This document shows positions 8,003-16,391 of a DNA stretch of 42,410 bases, piece after piece. Origin of the DNA: an uncultured Oscillospiraceae bacterium (GTDB lineage Bacteria; Bacillota; Clostridia; Oscillospirales; Oscillospiraceae); assembly GCA_900752445.1 (NCBI GenBank), contig CAADVN010000050.1, positions 1-42,410 of the forward strand, given 5' to 3'. The notes below the pieces were generated by a model that was given only the letters and a program-made list of their open reading frames with translations, searched no databases and was not told the origin of the DNA. Within the stretch, counting starts at the first letter, position 1, and every line of letters starts with the position of its first letter. Both the position numbers and the translations under genes were made by a program.

Positions 8003-9037
8003 TCAATCGCCGCGGCCACGGTGCTCCGCCCTGTGCGTCGAGGGACGTATGAGCAGGTTCGAGGCCGTGGCATAGGTCTGCGTCTGAAGGTTCGGGCGGC
8101 GTATGCAGTCCGTCAGGAGCTTTGCCGCCTGCGCGCCCATGTCCCGGACGTCTATATCCACGACGGTCAGCTCGGGGCTCGTCAGGCGCGAGTAGGGGTA
8201 GTCGTCGAAGGTCATCACCGCCGCGTCCTGCGGTATCCTCAGCCCCAGCTCCTCCAGCGCGGCCACACAGCCGAGGGCTATGAGGTTGTTCGCACAGACG
8301 ATGGCGTCCGGGGCCGGTTTTCCCGCCATGAGCCCCAGCGTCATCCTGCGCCCCTCCTGGCGCGTGGACTCGCCCAGCCAGATATAGCTCTCTGACAGCT
8401 GCCTGCCCGCGCTCTCCAGGCCCTGGCGCACACCCTCCAGCCTGTGGGCCGAGATCATGTCGTGCTCGCTGCCGCCGATGAAGGCGATGCGCCTGTAGCC
8501 CTCGTCCAAAAGGTGCGAGACCGCCGTCATGCCTGAGAAGACATTGTTTATGTCTATCCAGCAGACCTGGCTCTCAAAATTGGGCAGGCCCAGGACTATG
8601 TGCGGGAACCTCGTACGCGTGAGCAGGGCCGCGAGCGGCCTCGACATGACCGAGGCGTGTATAGCCAGCCCGTCGCAGCCCCGGCGGTTTATGAGCTCCG
8701 CCGCAGCCTCGCAGGCCTCCGTCGTGTCCGTCGAGCGCAGGGCCAGCGTGTAGCCCCGGGCGCGCAGCCCCTCCTCGAGGCCCGAGATCATCTCGAACAG
8801 ATGCGGGTTCTCAAAGGCCGTGTCCGGCCTCAGGTCGGCAAAGCAGACCGCCGTGCGCGTCGAACCGCGCGCAAAGCTCTGCGCGCTCGCGCTCGGGTAA
8901 TAGCCCAGCTCGCGCATCACGGCGCGCACGCGCTCCGCCGTCTCCTCCGAGATGCTGTAATGCCCGTTTATGACCTTTGACACCGTCGATATCGACGTAC
9001 CCGCCGCCGCGGCCACGTCCTTTATCGTGACGGACAC
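8003..9037 (-). CDS. LacI-family transcriptional regulator (starch operon)
   Basis: 344 residues. The N-terminal LacI helix-turn-helix is clear: TIKDVAAAAGTSISTVSKVI, then the hinge SASAQSFARGS. The rest is a periplasmic-binding-protein-like effector domain (FENPHLFEMISGLEEGL, DGLAIHASV, HRRIAFIGG-like RRIAFIGGSEHD, DAIVCANNLIALG, VMTFDDYPYS). It is the last gene of the starch operon, starting 4 bases after the GH13 stop, so it should be made with the enzymes it controls. A maltodextrin or maltose effector is inferred from context. Confidence 0.93.
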   Translation of the reverse strand: MSVTIKDVAAAAGTSISTVSKVINGHYSISEETAERVRAVMRELGYYPSASAQSFARGSTRTAVCFADLRPDTAFENPHLFEMISGLEEGLRARGYTLALRSTDTTEACEAAAELINRRGCDGLAIHASVMSRPLAALLTRTRFPHIVLGLPNFESQVCWIDINNVFSGMTAVSHLLDEGYRRIAFIGGSEHDMISAHRLEGVRQGLESAGRQLSESYIWLGESTRQEGRRMTLGLMAGKPAPDAIVCANNLIALGCVAALEELGLRIPQDAAVMTFDDYPYSRLTSPELTVVDIDVRDMGAQAAKLLTDCIRRPNLQTQTYATASNLLIRPSTHRAEHRGRGD

Positions 9038-9041
9038 CGGC

Positions 9042-10760
9042 TCACCCCCTCTCCAGCGTCACGGCAAAGCCGTACGGACCTATTTTACCACCGCCGAGCC
9101 CCTCCGAAAGGAGCGTTTCGCCCTCGACTTCGCAGTCTGCGGCGGAGTCCGAGCAATTTATGTAAACCCTCACCCTCTCCTCTGCGCACTCGCGCGCGAA
9201 GGCGAGAAGGCCGCTGCCACGCTTAGCGCACAGGAGCCGGAACTCGCCCCTCTGCAGGGCCGTCAGGCCGCGCCTGAGCGCTATGGCGCGCTTGTAGAAC
9301 GAGAGCAGCTCCATGTCGCCGCCGTCCCAGGGCATGGGTCTCCGGTAGTCCTCCTCGGCTAGGCCCTCCGCGCCCAGCTCGTCGCCGTAGAAGATGCTCG
9401 GCACGCCGGGGAAGCAGAGCTGGAACAGCACGGCGAGCTTGTATCGCCGCCGGTCTCCGCCGCAGAGCGAGAGGAAGCGGCTCACGTCGTGGGTATCGAG
9501 CACTCCCAGCTGCGCGGCGACGAGCTGCTTTTTGTAGCGCATGAGCATGCCCGTGCAGCGGCCCGCAAAGGTGAAGGCGTCCTCGCTCTGCTCGGCGAAG
9601 AACCCGCGGCAGTGCCGGCGCAGCTCGTAGTTCATGCAGGAGTCGAACATGTCCCCTGCCAGCCAGTGACCGGCGCTCTCCCAGACCTCGCCTATCAGTA
9701 TGGCCTCGGGCTTTACGGCCTTCACGCGGCGCCGGAACTCGCGCCAGAAGCTGTCGTCCACCTCGCTCGCCACGTCGAGCCGCCAGCCGTCAATGCCGAA
9801 CTCCCTCACCCAGTGCTCGCCCACGGCGCAGAAATACTCTCTGACCTCGGGGTTTGCCGTGTCGAGCTTGGGCATGAGCCGCTCGTAGCCGAAGCACTCG
9901 TAGCCCGGTATGGCCTCCGGGTCCTCGGGCCGCGTCACGGGAAAGCTCAGGCGGTAGAACCAGTCCCTGTAAGCCGAGCCCTCGCCCTTTTGCACGACGT
10001 CCTCGAAGGCGAAGAAGCGCCAGCCGCAGTGGTTGAAGACCCCGTCTATGATGACGCGCATGTCCATTTTGTGTGCCGTGTCCACCAGCTCGCGGAAGTC
10101 CCCGTTCGTGCCGAGGCAGGGGTCTATGTGGTAGTAGTCGATGAGGTCGTACTTGTGGTACTCCCCTGCGGCGAAGATGGGGTTTAAGTATATGCAGTTC
10201 ACTCCGAGCTGCGCGAGGTAGTCGAGATTTTCCGTGACGCCGCGTATAGTGCCGCCGAGCTTGCCCCGGGTCGTGACGCCGCAGAACTCGCGCTGCGCGG
10301 GCTCCAGGCTGATGCACCGGCGCGAAGTGGCGAAGCTGTCGGGGAAAATGTTGTAGACCACCGCCTCATGCACCCAGTCGGGCGCTTTTGCTATGTCGGC
10401 GCGGTGGTTGAAGGGGAGCTTGAAGTACTCCGAGCGGTCGTCTACCAGCCTGTCCGTGAAGACCCCGCCGTAGTAGTAGCAGCTCTCCTCTCCGTCCGAG
10501 AGCTCGAAGTGGTAGAAGATGCGGTGGTAGGGGCTCACGAGCGTGAGCTCCCACCAGTCGTGGTATTCGTCCGAGAGCACGCGCTCCATGGGCTCCGGGA
10601 ACCAGTCTATTGGCGTCTTCCGGCAGGCGGTGTCGCCGTACCAGAGCGTCACGCGCTCGAGGTCGCCCCTCGCAGCGCGCAGGCGGAGGACTATGCGCCT
10701 CTCGTCCAGCCCATGTGCGTATTCGGACATGGGTATGTGAAGTATGGCTTCCTTTTTCAT
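9042..10760 (-). CDS. GH13 neopullulanase / maltogenic amylase / cyclomaltodextrinase-type glycosidase
   Basis: 572 residues without a signal peptide, so cytoplasmic hydrolysis of imported maltodextrins, cyclodextrins or pullulan fragments. An N-terminal CBM34-like domain (about 1-120: LHIPMSEYAHG, RRIVLRLRAARGDLERVTLWYGD) precedes the (beta/alpha)8 barrel. Conserved regions are I IIDGVFNH (Asp239), II GWRLDV (nucleophile Asp329), III LIGEVWE (acid Glu358) and IV LDTHDVSR (Asp425); region IV usually reads DSHDTxR, so the Val-Ser here is a small deviation. The combination of the CBM34-like domain with these motifs indicates the GH13_20 group. It starts immediately after the second permease gene and is 4 bases from lacI. 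Confidence 0.92.
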   Translation of the reverse strand: MKKEAILHIPMSEYAHGLDERRIVLRLRAARGDLERVTLWYGDTACRKTPIDWFPEPMERVLSDEYHDWWELTLVSPYHRIFYHFELSDGEESCYYYGGVFTDRLVDDRSEYFKLPFNHRADIAKAPDWVHEAVVYNIFPDSFATSRRCISLEPAQREFCGVTTRGKLGGTIRGVTENLDYLAQLGVNCIYLNPIFAAGEYHKYDLIDYYHIDPCLGTNGDFRELVDTAHKMDMRVIIDGVFNHCGWRFFAFEDVVQKGEGSAYRDWFYRLSFPVTRPEDPEAIPGYECFGYERLMPKLDTANPEVREYFCAVGEHWVREFGIDGWRLDVASEVDDSFWREFRRRVKAVKPEAILIGEVWESAGHWLAGDMFDSCMNYELRRHCRGFFAEQSEDAFTFAGRCTGMLMRYKKQLVAAQLGVLDTHDVSRFLSLCGGDRRRYKLAVLFQLCFPGVPSIFYGDELGAEGLAEEDYRRPMPWDGGDMELLSFYKRAIALRRGLTALQRGEFRLLCAKRGSGLLAFARECAEERVRVYINCSDSAADCEVEGETLLSEGLGGGKIGPYGFAVTLERG

Positions 10761-10761
10761 A

Positions 10762-11607
10762 CTATCCTTTCACGCCTCCTGCGGTAAGGCCGGAGGTCAT
10801 GTGCTTCTGGCTGAGGAAGAAGATCACGAGCACGGGCAGCGACACGGTTATGGACGCCGCGGCGAACACCGGCCAGGAGCCGCTCATCTCCGTCGCCTGC
10901 AGCGCGTAGAGGCCGGCGGCCAGGGTGTAGCTCGCCTCGCCGGTCATGAAGGTCGTGGCGTAGATGTACTCGTTCCAGACGTAGATGAGCACCATGAGCG
11001 CCGTGACCACCACGCTGGGCTTCGCGAGCGGCAGCACGATGCGGGTCACGACCTGAAGGTCCGTCGCGCCGTCCATCCTAGCCGCCTCCTCGATCTCTAT
11101 GGGCACGGTGTCGAAGTAGCCCTTCATGTTCCAGAGGCTGAACACGGCCATGGTGCCCGTATAGACTATGATGAGGCCCAGCCTGTGGTTTATGAGCCCC
11201 ATGGGCCGTAGCAGCCGGTAGACGGCGAACATGCTGAGTATGGCCGGGAAGGAGTTTAGCAGCACCAGCCAGCGCAGGACGAGCCTCCGGCCCGGGAAGC
11301 GCCGCCTTGAGAAGCAGTAGGCCGCCGGCACCGCCGCAGCGAGCGATATGGCCACCGTCGCCGCGGCGAGGATGATGCTGTTGCCGAACCAGGTCAGGAT
11401 GTCCTCGCCGGTGAAGACCTGTATGTAGTTATCCAGGGTGAAATCCTTCGGTATGAAGGAAAAATCCGAGCTCAGAAGCGTGTTCTGGCCGTTCAGGGAG
11501 ACGCTCAGGGCGTAGAGTATGGGCATGAGCGTCACAAAGCAGAGAACGATGAAGAATATGTTGAGGAAGGCCAGGCCTATCCCCTCCCTGAGTCTTTTGC
11601 CTCTCAT
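10762..11607 (-). CDS. Carbohydrate ABC transporter permease, MalG type
   Basis: 281 residues from ATG 11607; a longer upstream frame only shadows the other permease. MRGKRLREGIGLAFLNIFFIVL gives the first membrane span, followed by about five more. The cytoplasmic EAA loop IEEAARMDGATDLQVVTRIVLPLAKP, which docks the ATPase, is intact. The start overlaps the upstream permease stop by ATGA, and the stop is one base before the GH13 start. It matches the MalG/CUT1 family. No ATPase gene is in the operon, so a shared MsmX/UgpC-like ATPase elsewhere is expected. Confidence 0.94.
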   Translation of the reverse strand: MRGKRLREGIGLAFLNIFFIVLCFVTLMPILYALSVSLNGQNTLLSSDFSFIPKDFTLDNYIQVFTGEDILTWFGNSIILAAATVAISLAAAVPAAYCFSRRRFPGRRLVLRWLVLLNSFPAILSMFAVYRLLRPMGLINHRLGLIIVYTGTMAVFSLWNMKGYFDTVPIEIEEAARMDGATDLQVVTRIVLPLAKPSVVVTALMVLIYVWNEYIYATTFMTGEASYTLAAGLYALQATEMSGSWPVFAAASITVSLPVLVIFFLSQKHMTSGLTAGGVKG

Positions 11608-12509
11608 CTCTCCCCCTCCCCTCCGAGCTGGTAGCGCGCCGAAAAGGCGAGCAGCAGCAGGAATATAATGATTGATATCGCCGAGCTGTAGCCGTAGTTG
11701 TTCGTGATGAAGGCGTTCTCGTAGGCGTAGGTGAGTATGGTGTGCAGGCCGGAGCCTGTCTTCGCGCCCATCTGCTGGGTGAGCAGGTAGATTACGTCGA
11801 ACTGCTTGAAGGTCGTGAACACTGTTATTATGACCGCCGGGGCGATGATGGGCTTTATGCACGGTATCGTGATGCTCACGGAGCGCCGGAACCAGTTCGC
11901 ACCGTCCAGCAGGGCGCTCTCGTAGTAGCTGCGGTCTATGCTCTGCATCGCCCCGTCCATTATCATCAGCATGAAGGGCAGCGCGAGCCAGAGGTTCACC
12001 ACCGTGCAGCTGATGAAGGCCGTGACGTCCGTCGCAAGCCACCTCTGCGCCTCGAGGCCCAGCTTCTCCATCCACTGGTTCAAGAGCCCGAACTCGGAGT
12101 TGAACATGCCCGTCTTCCAGAGCAGTATCGACACGTAGCCTGGCATGGCCCAGGGGAACATCAGAAGCGTCTTGTAGAGCTTCCTGAGCCGCAGCTTCTG
12201 TATGTTCAGCAGGCTCGCCAGGACAAAGGCGAGGACGAGCTGTATGGCCATGTTCACGACCGTCCACAGCACCGTGTTGAGAAGCGCCGTGAGAAAGCCC
12301 GAGTCGAAGACGAACAGCGCCCTTGCGTAGTTCTCCAGGCCGATGACCGTGTAATCGAACCAGTGGTAGACGTTCATGTTCGTCAGCGAGATGAAGAAGG
12401 TGTAGAGTATCGGGAACACGACGATGAGCGCGATGAGCAGCAGCGAGGGCGCCGACCAGAGATAGCTCGCGAGCCAGCCCCGGCGCTGTTTTTTCAGTCT
12501 GTCTTCCAT
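11604..12509 (-). CDS. Carbohydrate ABC transporter permease, MalF type
   Basis: About 301 residues with six predicted spans (first: YLWSAPSLLLIALIVVFPIL) and the EAA-loop YYESALLDGANWFRRSVSITIP. ATG 12509 overlaps the upstream stop as TGATG; a GTG one codon earlier (12512) would give a GTGA overlap and cannot be excluded. It pairs with the MalG-type permease downstream as the heterodimeric channel of a CUT1-type importer for maltodextrin-like oligosaccharides. The substrate is inferred from the neighbouring GH13 and starch-binding genes. Confidence 0.93.
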   Translation of the reverse strand: MEDRLKKQRRGWLASYLWSAPSLLLIALIVVFPILYTFFISLTNMNVYHWFDYTVIGLENYARALFVFDSGFLTALLNTVLWTVVNMAIQLVLAFVLASLLNIQKLRLRKLYKTLLMFPWAMPGYVSILLWKTGMFNSEFGLLNQWMEKLGLEAQRWLATDVTAFISCTVVNLWLALPFMLMIMDGAMQSIDRSYYESALLDGANWFRRSVSITIPCIKPIIAPAVIITVFTTFKQFDVIYLLTQQMGAKTGSGLHTILTYAYENAFITNNYGYSSAISIIIFLLLLAFSARYQLGGEGER

Positions 12510-13708
12510 CACTTCATGTTGGCGATGAGGCCCTCGGCCTCGGCCAGCGCCTCGTCAAAGGCGGCGTCCACGTCCGCGCCCGAGAGGTTCACGTCGGTGA
12601 GCAGGTTGCTCACCACCGTCCACATGACGTCCATCTCGGGGATGTTCGGCATGGGCACGGCTATCTCCGCCGTCGTGCGCATGGCCTGCACCAGCTCGTC
12701 GTCGGCCACCTGCGCATCGTCGTAGCAGGCGGCGTTCGCCGGGGCGCAGCCGCTCGCAAGGGCGAGGTCTATGCCTATCTGCGGCGAGCAGAGCGCGGCG
12801 AGCACGGCCTTCACCGCCTCTGTCTTGTTCTCTGCGGCGTATTTGAGCACCTGCACGCCCTGTACGCCCGAGTAGGGCGCGAGGGCCATGCCCGTCCCAT
12901 CCACCGTCGGCATGGGCGCTATGCCCAGCTCTATGCCCGCGTCCCTGGCGCTCGGCACCATCCAGGGCCCGCCGATTGTCGAGTCCGCCTTGCCCTCGAG
13001 AAAGAGCGTGTTCACCGTCGAATACTCCGTCTCGCCCGGCATGAGCCCTACGAACTTTAGGTGATAGCGCAGGGCCTCTTTCACCGCTTCGGGCTCAGGG
13101 AAGGGCGTCCCGTCCTCGGACACGATGGAGCCGCCGAAGCCGTGTATCCAGGCCGCGGAGTAATAGGCCGTGGAGTGCTGCTCCACGAAGCCGTAGCGGC
13201 CCCGGCCCGTGTTCTGCTCCATATAGCTGTAGAGCTCCTCAGTAGTGGCGGGCACCTGGTCGTCCTGCATGTAGCGCTTGTTGTACATGAATAGCAGCGT
13301 CTCAAAGTAGAGCGGCAGCTGGTAGAGCGTGCCCTTGTAGCTCGCCGCCTCGATGGTCATGGGCAGCCAGTTATCCAGGGCCCCCTCGCCGAGCAGGGTA
13401 TTCACGTCGGCCAGGATGCCCATCTCCGCAAAGACACCGATCTTGTCATGCGCAAAGATGAACATGTCCGGGGCCGAGCTCGGGTCGTTGCCCACGAGCT
13501 TCAGCGAATCCGTGAGGCTGGTCTTCTTCTCGAACACCACCTCGACCTCGGGCACGTTCTCCGCAAGGTAGGCCGTCAGCGCCTCGATGACAGCGTCCTC
13601 CTTGTCATGCCAGACGACGAGCTTGCCCGTGTCCACGCCTCCGGCCCCGCAGGCCGCGAGCGGTATGAGTATGGCCGCTATGAGCAGCAGCGATATCGTC
13701 CTTTTCAT
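12509..13708 (-). CDS. Sugar ABC transporter solute-binding lipoprotein (MalE-like)
   Basis: 399 residues starting MKRTISLLLIAAILIPLAAC, a lipoprotein signal (lipobox IPLAAC). The mature part is a family 1 extracellular binding protein: KLVVWHDKED, DMFIFAHDKIGVFAEMG, LPLYFETLLFMYNKRYM, a DGTPFPEP segment, and GIAPMPTVDGTG. It captures the oligosaccharide outside the membrane for the two permeases. The start is preceded by GGAGG. A strong hairpin (13732-13759) lies between it and the upstream starch-binding gene. Confidence 0.94.
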   Translation of the reverse strand: MKRTISLLLIAAILIPLAACGAGGVDTGKLVVWHDKEDAVIEALTAYLAENVPEVEVVFEKKTSLTDSLKLVGNDPSSAPDMFIFAHDKIGVFAEMGILADVNTLLGEGALDNWLPMTIEAASYKGTLYQLPLYFETLLFMYNKRYMQDDQVPATTEELYSYMEQNTGRGRYGFVEQHSTAYYSAAWIHGFGGSIVSEDGTPFPEPEAVKEALRYHLKFVGLMPGETEYSTVNTLFLEGKADSTIGGPWMVPSARDAGIELGIAPMPTVDGTGMALAPYSGVQGVQVLKYAAENKTEAVKAVLAALCSPQIGIDLALASGCAPANAACYDDAQVADDELVQAMRTTAEIAVPMPNIPEMDVMWTVVSNLLTDVNLSGADVDAAFDEALAEAEGLIANMK

Positions 13709-13731
13709 TTAAAACCTCCAAAAATCCGGAT

Positions 13732-13759
13732 GGGCGGGCGCGGTTTTCCACGCCCGCCC
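13732..13759 (-). terminator. Intra-operon hairpin / partial terminator
   Basis: A perfect 9-bp GC stem (13732-13740 with 13751-13759, loop of 10). On the minus strand it is followed by atccggattttt, i.e. a displaced T-run that also runs into the ribosome site of the binding-protein gene. It may attenuate read-through or protect the upstream mRNA end. Confidence 0.5.
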
Positions 13760-13775
13760 TGTTTTCAGGCCGAAA

Positions 13776-14939
13776 TCAGTCCTTCTTCTTTTTCTTCGAC
13801 ACCACGACGGCTATCACCACCACGGCCACCACCGCGACCGCGACTATTATCCACACCGTCGCGCTGCTGCCGCCCTCGGCCTCAGCCGGCGCCTCAGTCG
13901 GCGCAGGCGTCGCCTCAGGGGTCGCCTCAGGGGTCGCCTCGGGCTCCGCCACGTCGCCCGACGGCTGCTCGTAGCTCACAGAGGCGTCCTCGGGGCCGTT
14001 CACTATCACCCAGACGTCCTTGCCCGCCTCTACGGAGAGGTCGGTGGTCTGTACGCTGCCCTCGTTGGCGTTTATGATGACGGAATTTATCCAGCCCGGG
14101 GCCTCAAGCGCGTACCAGCCGTCGGCCTCGGCCATGGCCTCGCCGGGCCAGGCGGCGAAGGCGTTCGTGCCGTCAGGCGCAGACCAGGCCCAGAGGCAGG
14201 GCCCCGCCCAGTCCGCGGGCACCTGGGCATACACTGTTATGTTCTCCACGCCCGCCGTCTCCGGGTCCTCATAGGCGAGCTCGTAGCTCAGGTCGTCGTA
14301 TACGGTTATCCAGAGCTCCTTCGGCTCGATGGTCACGTCCTCGGTCTGTACCGTGCCCTCGTTGCCGCTGACGATGATGCTGTTGACCCAGGCGGGGACG
14401 CGGGCCGTGAACCAGCCGTTCTCGTTTTCGGTCATGGCCTTGCCGGGCCAGGCTTCAAAGGCGTTTGTGCCGTCCGGGTCGAGCCAGGCCCAGAGGTTGA
14501 CCGTCTTCCACTCGAGCGGGACGTAGGCGTGGACGGTGATCTTCTCCACGTACTCGGGTATCTCCACGTCCGTCTGCGCGTCGTAGCTGACCGTGGCCGT
14601 GTTGTCCTCCGCCACAGTTATCCAGGCCGCCTTGCCTGCCTCGACTACCACGCCCTCGGTCTGCACCGAGCCTGCGTTGGCGTTCACGATGACGTTCTGA
14701 ACGAAGCTCGGCACATAGCAGTAATACCAGCCGGTGTCGCCGAGCTTGTCGGCCTCCTCGCCCGGCCAGGCCGCGAAGGCGTTCGTGCCGTCGTCCGCCC
14801 AGGCCCAGAGGCGGGGCGCCTCCCAGCCCTCCGGTACGCTGACGCAGACCGGCACCATCTCCTCTCCCTCAGCGAGCGCCGCCGTGCCCAGAGACAGCAG
14901 GCAGCAGACGGCCGCAAGGATCGCAATGAGCTTTTTCAT
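13776..14939 (-). CDS. Cell-surface starch-binding protein with three CBM26-like repeats
   Basis: 387 residues: signal peptide 1-23 (ends ALA), then three ~100-residue repeats, each with the core LWAW-x2-4-DGTNAF-x-AWPG (residues about 44-60, 149-166, 249-266), an aromatic GWY/GWF strand, then a conserved N-x-G-[ST]-V-Q-T segment. This matches family 26 starch-binding modules, whose Trp/Tyr residues stack on alpha-glucan. A PEATPEATPEATPAPTEAPA linker (about 332-352) leads to a C-terminal membrane span (361-380) and KKKKKD, a sortase-independent membrane anchor. There is no catalytic domain, so it should hold starch at the surface for the downstream transporter. It heads the operon. Confidence 0.88.
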   Translation of the reverse strand: MKKLIAILAAVCCLLSLGTAALAEGEEMVPVCVSVPEGWEAPRLWAWADDGTNAFAAWPGEEADKLGDTGWYYCYVPSFVQNVIVNANAGSVQTEGVVVEAGKAAWITVAEDNTATVSYDAQTDVEIPEYVEKITVHAYVPLEWKTVNLWAWLDPDGTNAFEAWPGKAMTENENGWFTARVPAWVNSIIVSGNEGTVQTEDVTIEPKELWITVYDDLSYELAYEDPETAGVENITVYAQVPADWAGPCLWAWSAPDGTNAFAAWPGEAMAEADGWYALEAPGWINSVIINANEGSVQTTDLSVEAGKDVWVIVNGPEDASVSYEQPSGDVAEPEATPEATPEATPAPTEAPAEAEGGSSATVWIIVAVAVVAVVVIAVVVSKKKKKD

Positions 14940-14990
14940 TTCATGACCTCCGTTTTCACATTTTAACGCGGGAAATCGAACCTTGGTGAA

Positions 14991-15020
14991 ATAGTATCAT
15001 CCTCCAGAAGACCTCGTCAA
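14991..15020 (-). promoter_or_regulatory. Promoter of the starch operon
   Basis: On the minus strand TTGACG (15020-15015), an 18-base spacer and TACTAT (14996-14991), about 52 bases before the surface-protein ATG. An imperfect dyad lies ~30 bases further upstream. Confidence 0.65.
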
Positions 15021-15050
15021 CGGAGATTTGAGAAACTACTTTCTCTATTC

Positions 15051-15086
15051 GTTCAGCAATATTCTACAATAATTATTGTGCTAAAC
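15051..15086. promoter_or_regulatory. Dyad-symmetric operator candidate upstream of the starch operon
   Basis: Perfect palindrome ACAATAATTATTGT (15066-15079) set inside outer arms GTTCAGCA (15051-15058) and TGCTAAAC (15079-15086), which match with one mismatch. It lies upstream of the -35 box. It lacks the CG-centred form typical of LacI-family operators, so an activator or another regulator is as likely. I see nothing recognisable in 15087-15294. Confidence 0.4.
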
Positions 15087-15294
15087 TGTGGCCTATGACG
15101 GATATCTGGCCCGTAGTTTTGCGCTTTTGGCACAAAACTGCGCGGCATCTCACAGCGCTCATAAGAAATCATTTTCGCAACTTTTGCTCGAGCTCTCCAC
15201 CACAGTGAATGACAAGGTCACAAGTATGGTTTTTAGTCTGACTCCAGCCGCGCTCAGCATGACATACGGGAAAGCGCCCGGTTTTAAAATGGGC

Positions 15295-15328
15295 AAAAAG
15301 ATGATGGCCGGGCAAATGCCCGGCCATC
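15295..15328 (-). terminator. Terminator of the small XRE regulator gene
   Basis: GATGGCCGGGC (15303-15313) pairs perfectly with GCCCGGCCATC (15318-15328). On the minus strand it is followed by atcttttt. It lies 36 bases past the regulator stop. Confidence 0.75.
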
Positions 15329-15363
15329 CGACGATTTATTAAGCCCGGTCTATCGCCTGAGCT

Positions 15364-15603
15364 TTATGGCTCAAGGTTCTCCTCACAAAACAGATACGAA
15401 TCGAAAAACTCGCTGATGTCTATGCCCAGACCCTGGCAGATCTCGTGAATGATGCGAAGCTTCGTGGAGTCATACTGGCAGTTGACGATATTTCCTATCG
15501 TGGTCTTTGGAACGCCGCTTTTCATCGACAGCTGATACTGAGACAGGCCGCGTTCCGCCAGCAGGCCCTGAAGCCTCTTACTGACTGCAGTATTGAGTTT
15601 CAT
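15364..15603 (-). CDS. Small XRE-family (Cro/C1) DNA-binding protein
   Basis: 79 residues, essentially one helix-turn-helix domain: SKRLQGLLAERGLSQYQLSMKSGVPKTTIGNIVN, then LRIIHEICQGLGIDISEFFD and a short acidic tail. Single gene with its own terminator. A perfect hexamer dyad (AGTACA-N6-TGTACT) sits at the -35 region of its own promoter, so autoregulation is likely. No partner gene is visible; its targets are unknown. Confidence 0.85.
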   Translation of the reverse strand: MKLNTAVSKRLQGLLAERGLSQYQLSMKSGVPKTTIGNIVNCQYDSTKLRIIHEICQGLGIDISEFFDSYLFCEENLEP

Positions 15604-15634
15604 TGTTTACCGCCCCTCTCCCTGTATTGCCCTT

Positions 15635-15678
15635 ATTATAGGAGATGCCGCGTGGAAAATAGTACATTAAACTGTACT
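15635..15678 (-). promoter_or_regulatory. Promoter and operator of the small XRE regulator
   Basis: TATAAT on the minus strand (15640-15635), ~30 bases before the ATG. The -35 position lacks a good hexamer and is overlapped by AGTACA (15661-15666) N6 TGTACT (15673-15678), a perfect dyad suited to a small XRE dimer. Confidence 0.6.
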
Positions 15679-15848
15679 AATATGGATATTTCCCAAAATT
15701 GATTTAAATCCTGCCGCAAAAACCCGATCTCGACCCGATATTGCAGCGCGCTGCTCGTTAGTATTATACGCCTCTCTCCGCAGACACACAACAGGCTTGC
15801 CGCAGCACCGGCGGATATCCGTTTGCCGGAGCAGGCCGCAGCTTACGC

Positions 15849-16391
15849 TCAATCGCGTCTTCCCATGCTGCTCAGGGCCATGACAACGCTGTCAACACCC
15901 AGAAGTATTAGGTATATGCTGGCAAAGCACCTTATCGTTGACAATGTGAAAATGGGATTGAAAAGCATCAGAATGCCCAGCACAAGTCCGATGATATTGA
16001 TGGCCAAGAGCAGATAGAATGTACCTTTGCCGAGCATCAGGCGGATGCGGCTCAGATGCGCAAGCCGGGATACGCAGTGGGCAATGAACCAGATCGGAAA
16101 TAGCATAGTCAGCACCAGCGCTCCCGTCCGGGGATATGCCACCAGCATGATGCCAGCCATAACGCTCAGTATCCCTGAGACCAGAGACAGCACCGGCCCG
16201 AGGCCAGTATAGCGCTCTACATGTATAAAAAGCAGTATGTCCGCAACTCCCATCGCCACGGCGGCTATGCCATAGGCGAATACCAGGCTGGTCAATGCCA
16301 GCTCCGGTTTCAAAAAGGCCAGGATCCCCAGTACCACGAGCAGCAGCCCTATTATAAGCTCAAGCCAGCCGAAACCGGAACGCCTTCTCAT
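15849..16391 (-). CDS. HdeD-like (DUF308) membrane protein
   Basis: 180 residues with six predicted membrane spans in repeated pairs (LELIIGLLLVVLGILAF, SLVFAYGIAAVAMGVADIL, LVSGILSVMAGIMLV, and so on), the pattern of DUF308/HdeD proteins known from E. coli acid resistance. The G-x-L-x-V-x-x-G-I motif recurs after spans 1, 3 and 5. Its ATG overlaps the ftsH stop by ATGA, so it is translationally coupled to the membrane protease. A stress or membrane-quality role is inferred from that coupling. Function in Firmicutes is not established. Confidence 0.85.
   Translation of the reverse strand: MRRRSGFGWLELIIGLLLVVLGILAFLKPELALTSLVFAYGIAAVAMGVADILLFIHVERYTGLGPVLSLVSGILSVMAGIMLVAYPRTGALVLTMLFPIWFIAHCVSRLAHLSRIRLMLGKGTFYLLLAINIIGLVLGILMLFNPIFTLSTIRCFASIYLILLGVDSVVMALSSMGRRD

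Noticed and set aside
15088..15342. 84-codon frame between the starch operon and the XRE gene
   Set aside because: No ribosome site, and it runs through the XRE gene terminator hairpin.
15667..15852. 61-codon minus-strand frame between the HdeD-like gene and the small XRE gene
   Set aside because: It covers the XRE operator and has no domain or ribosome site.
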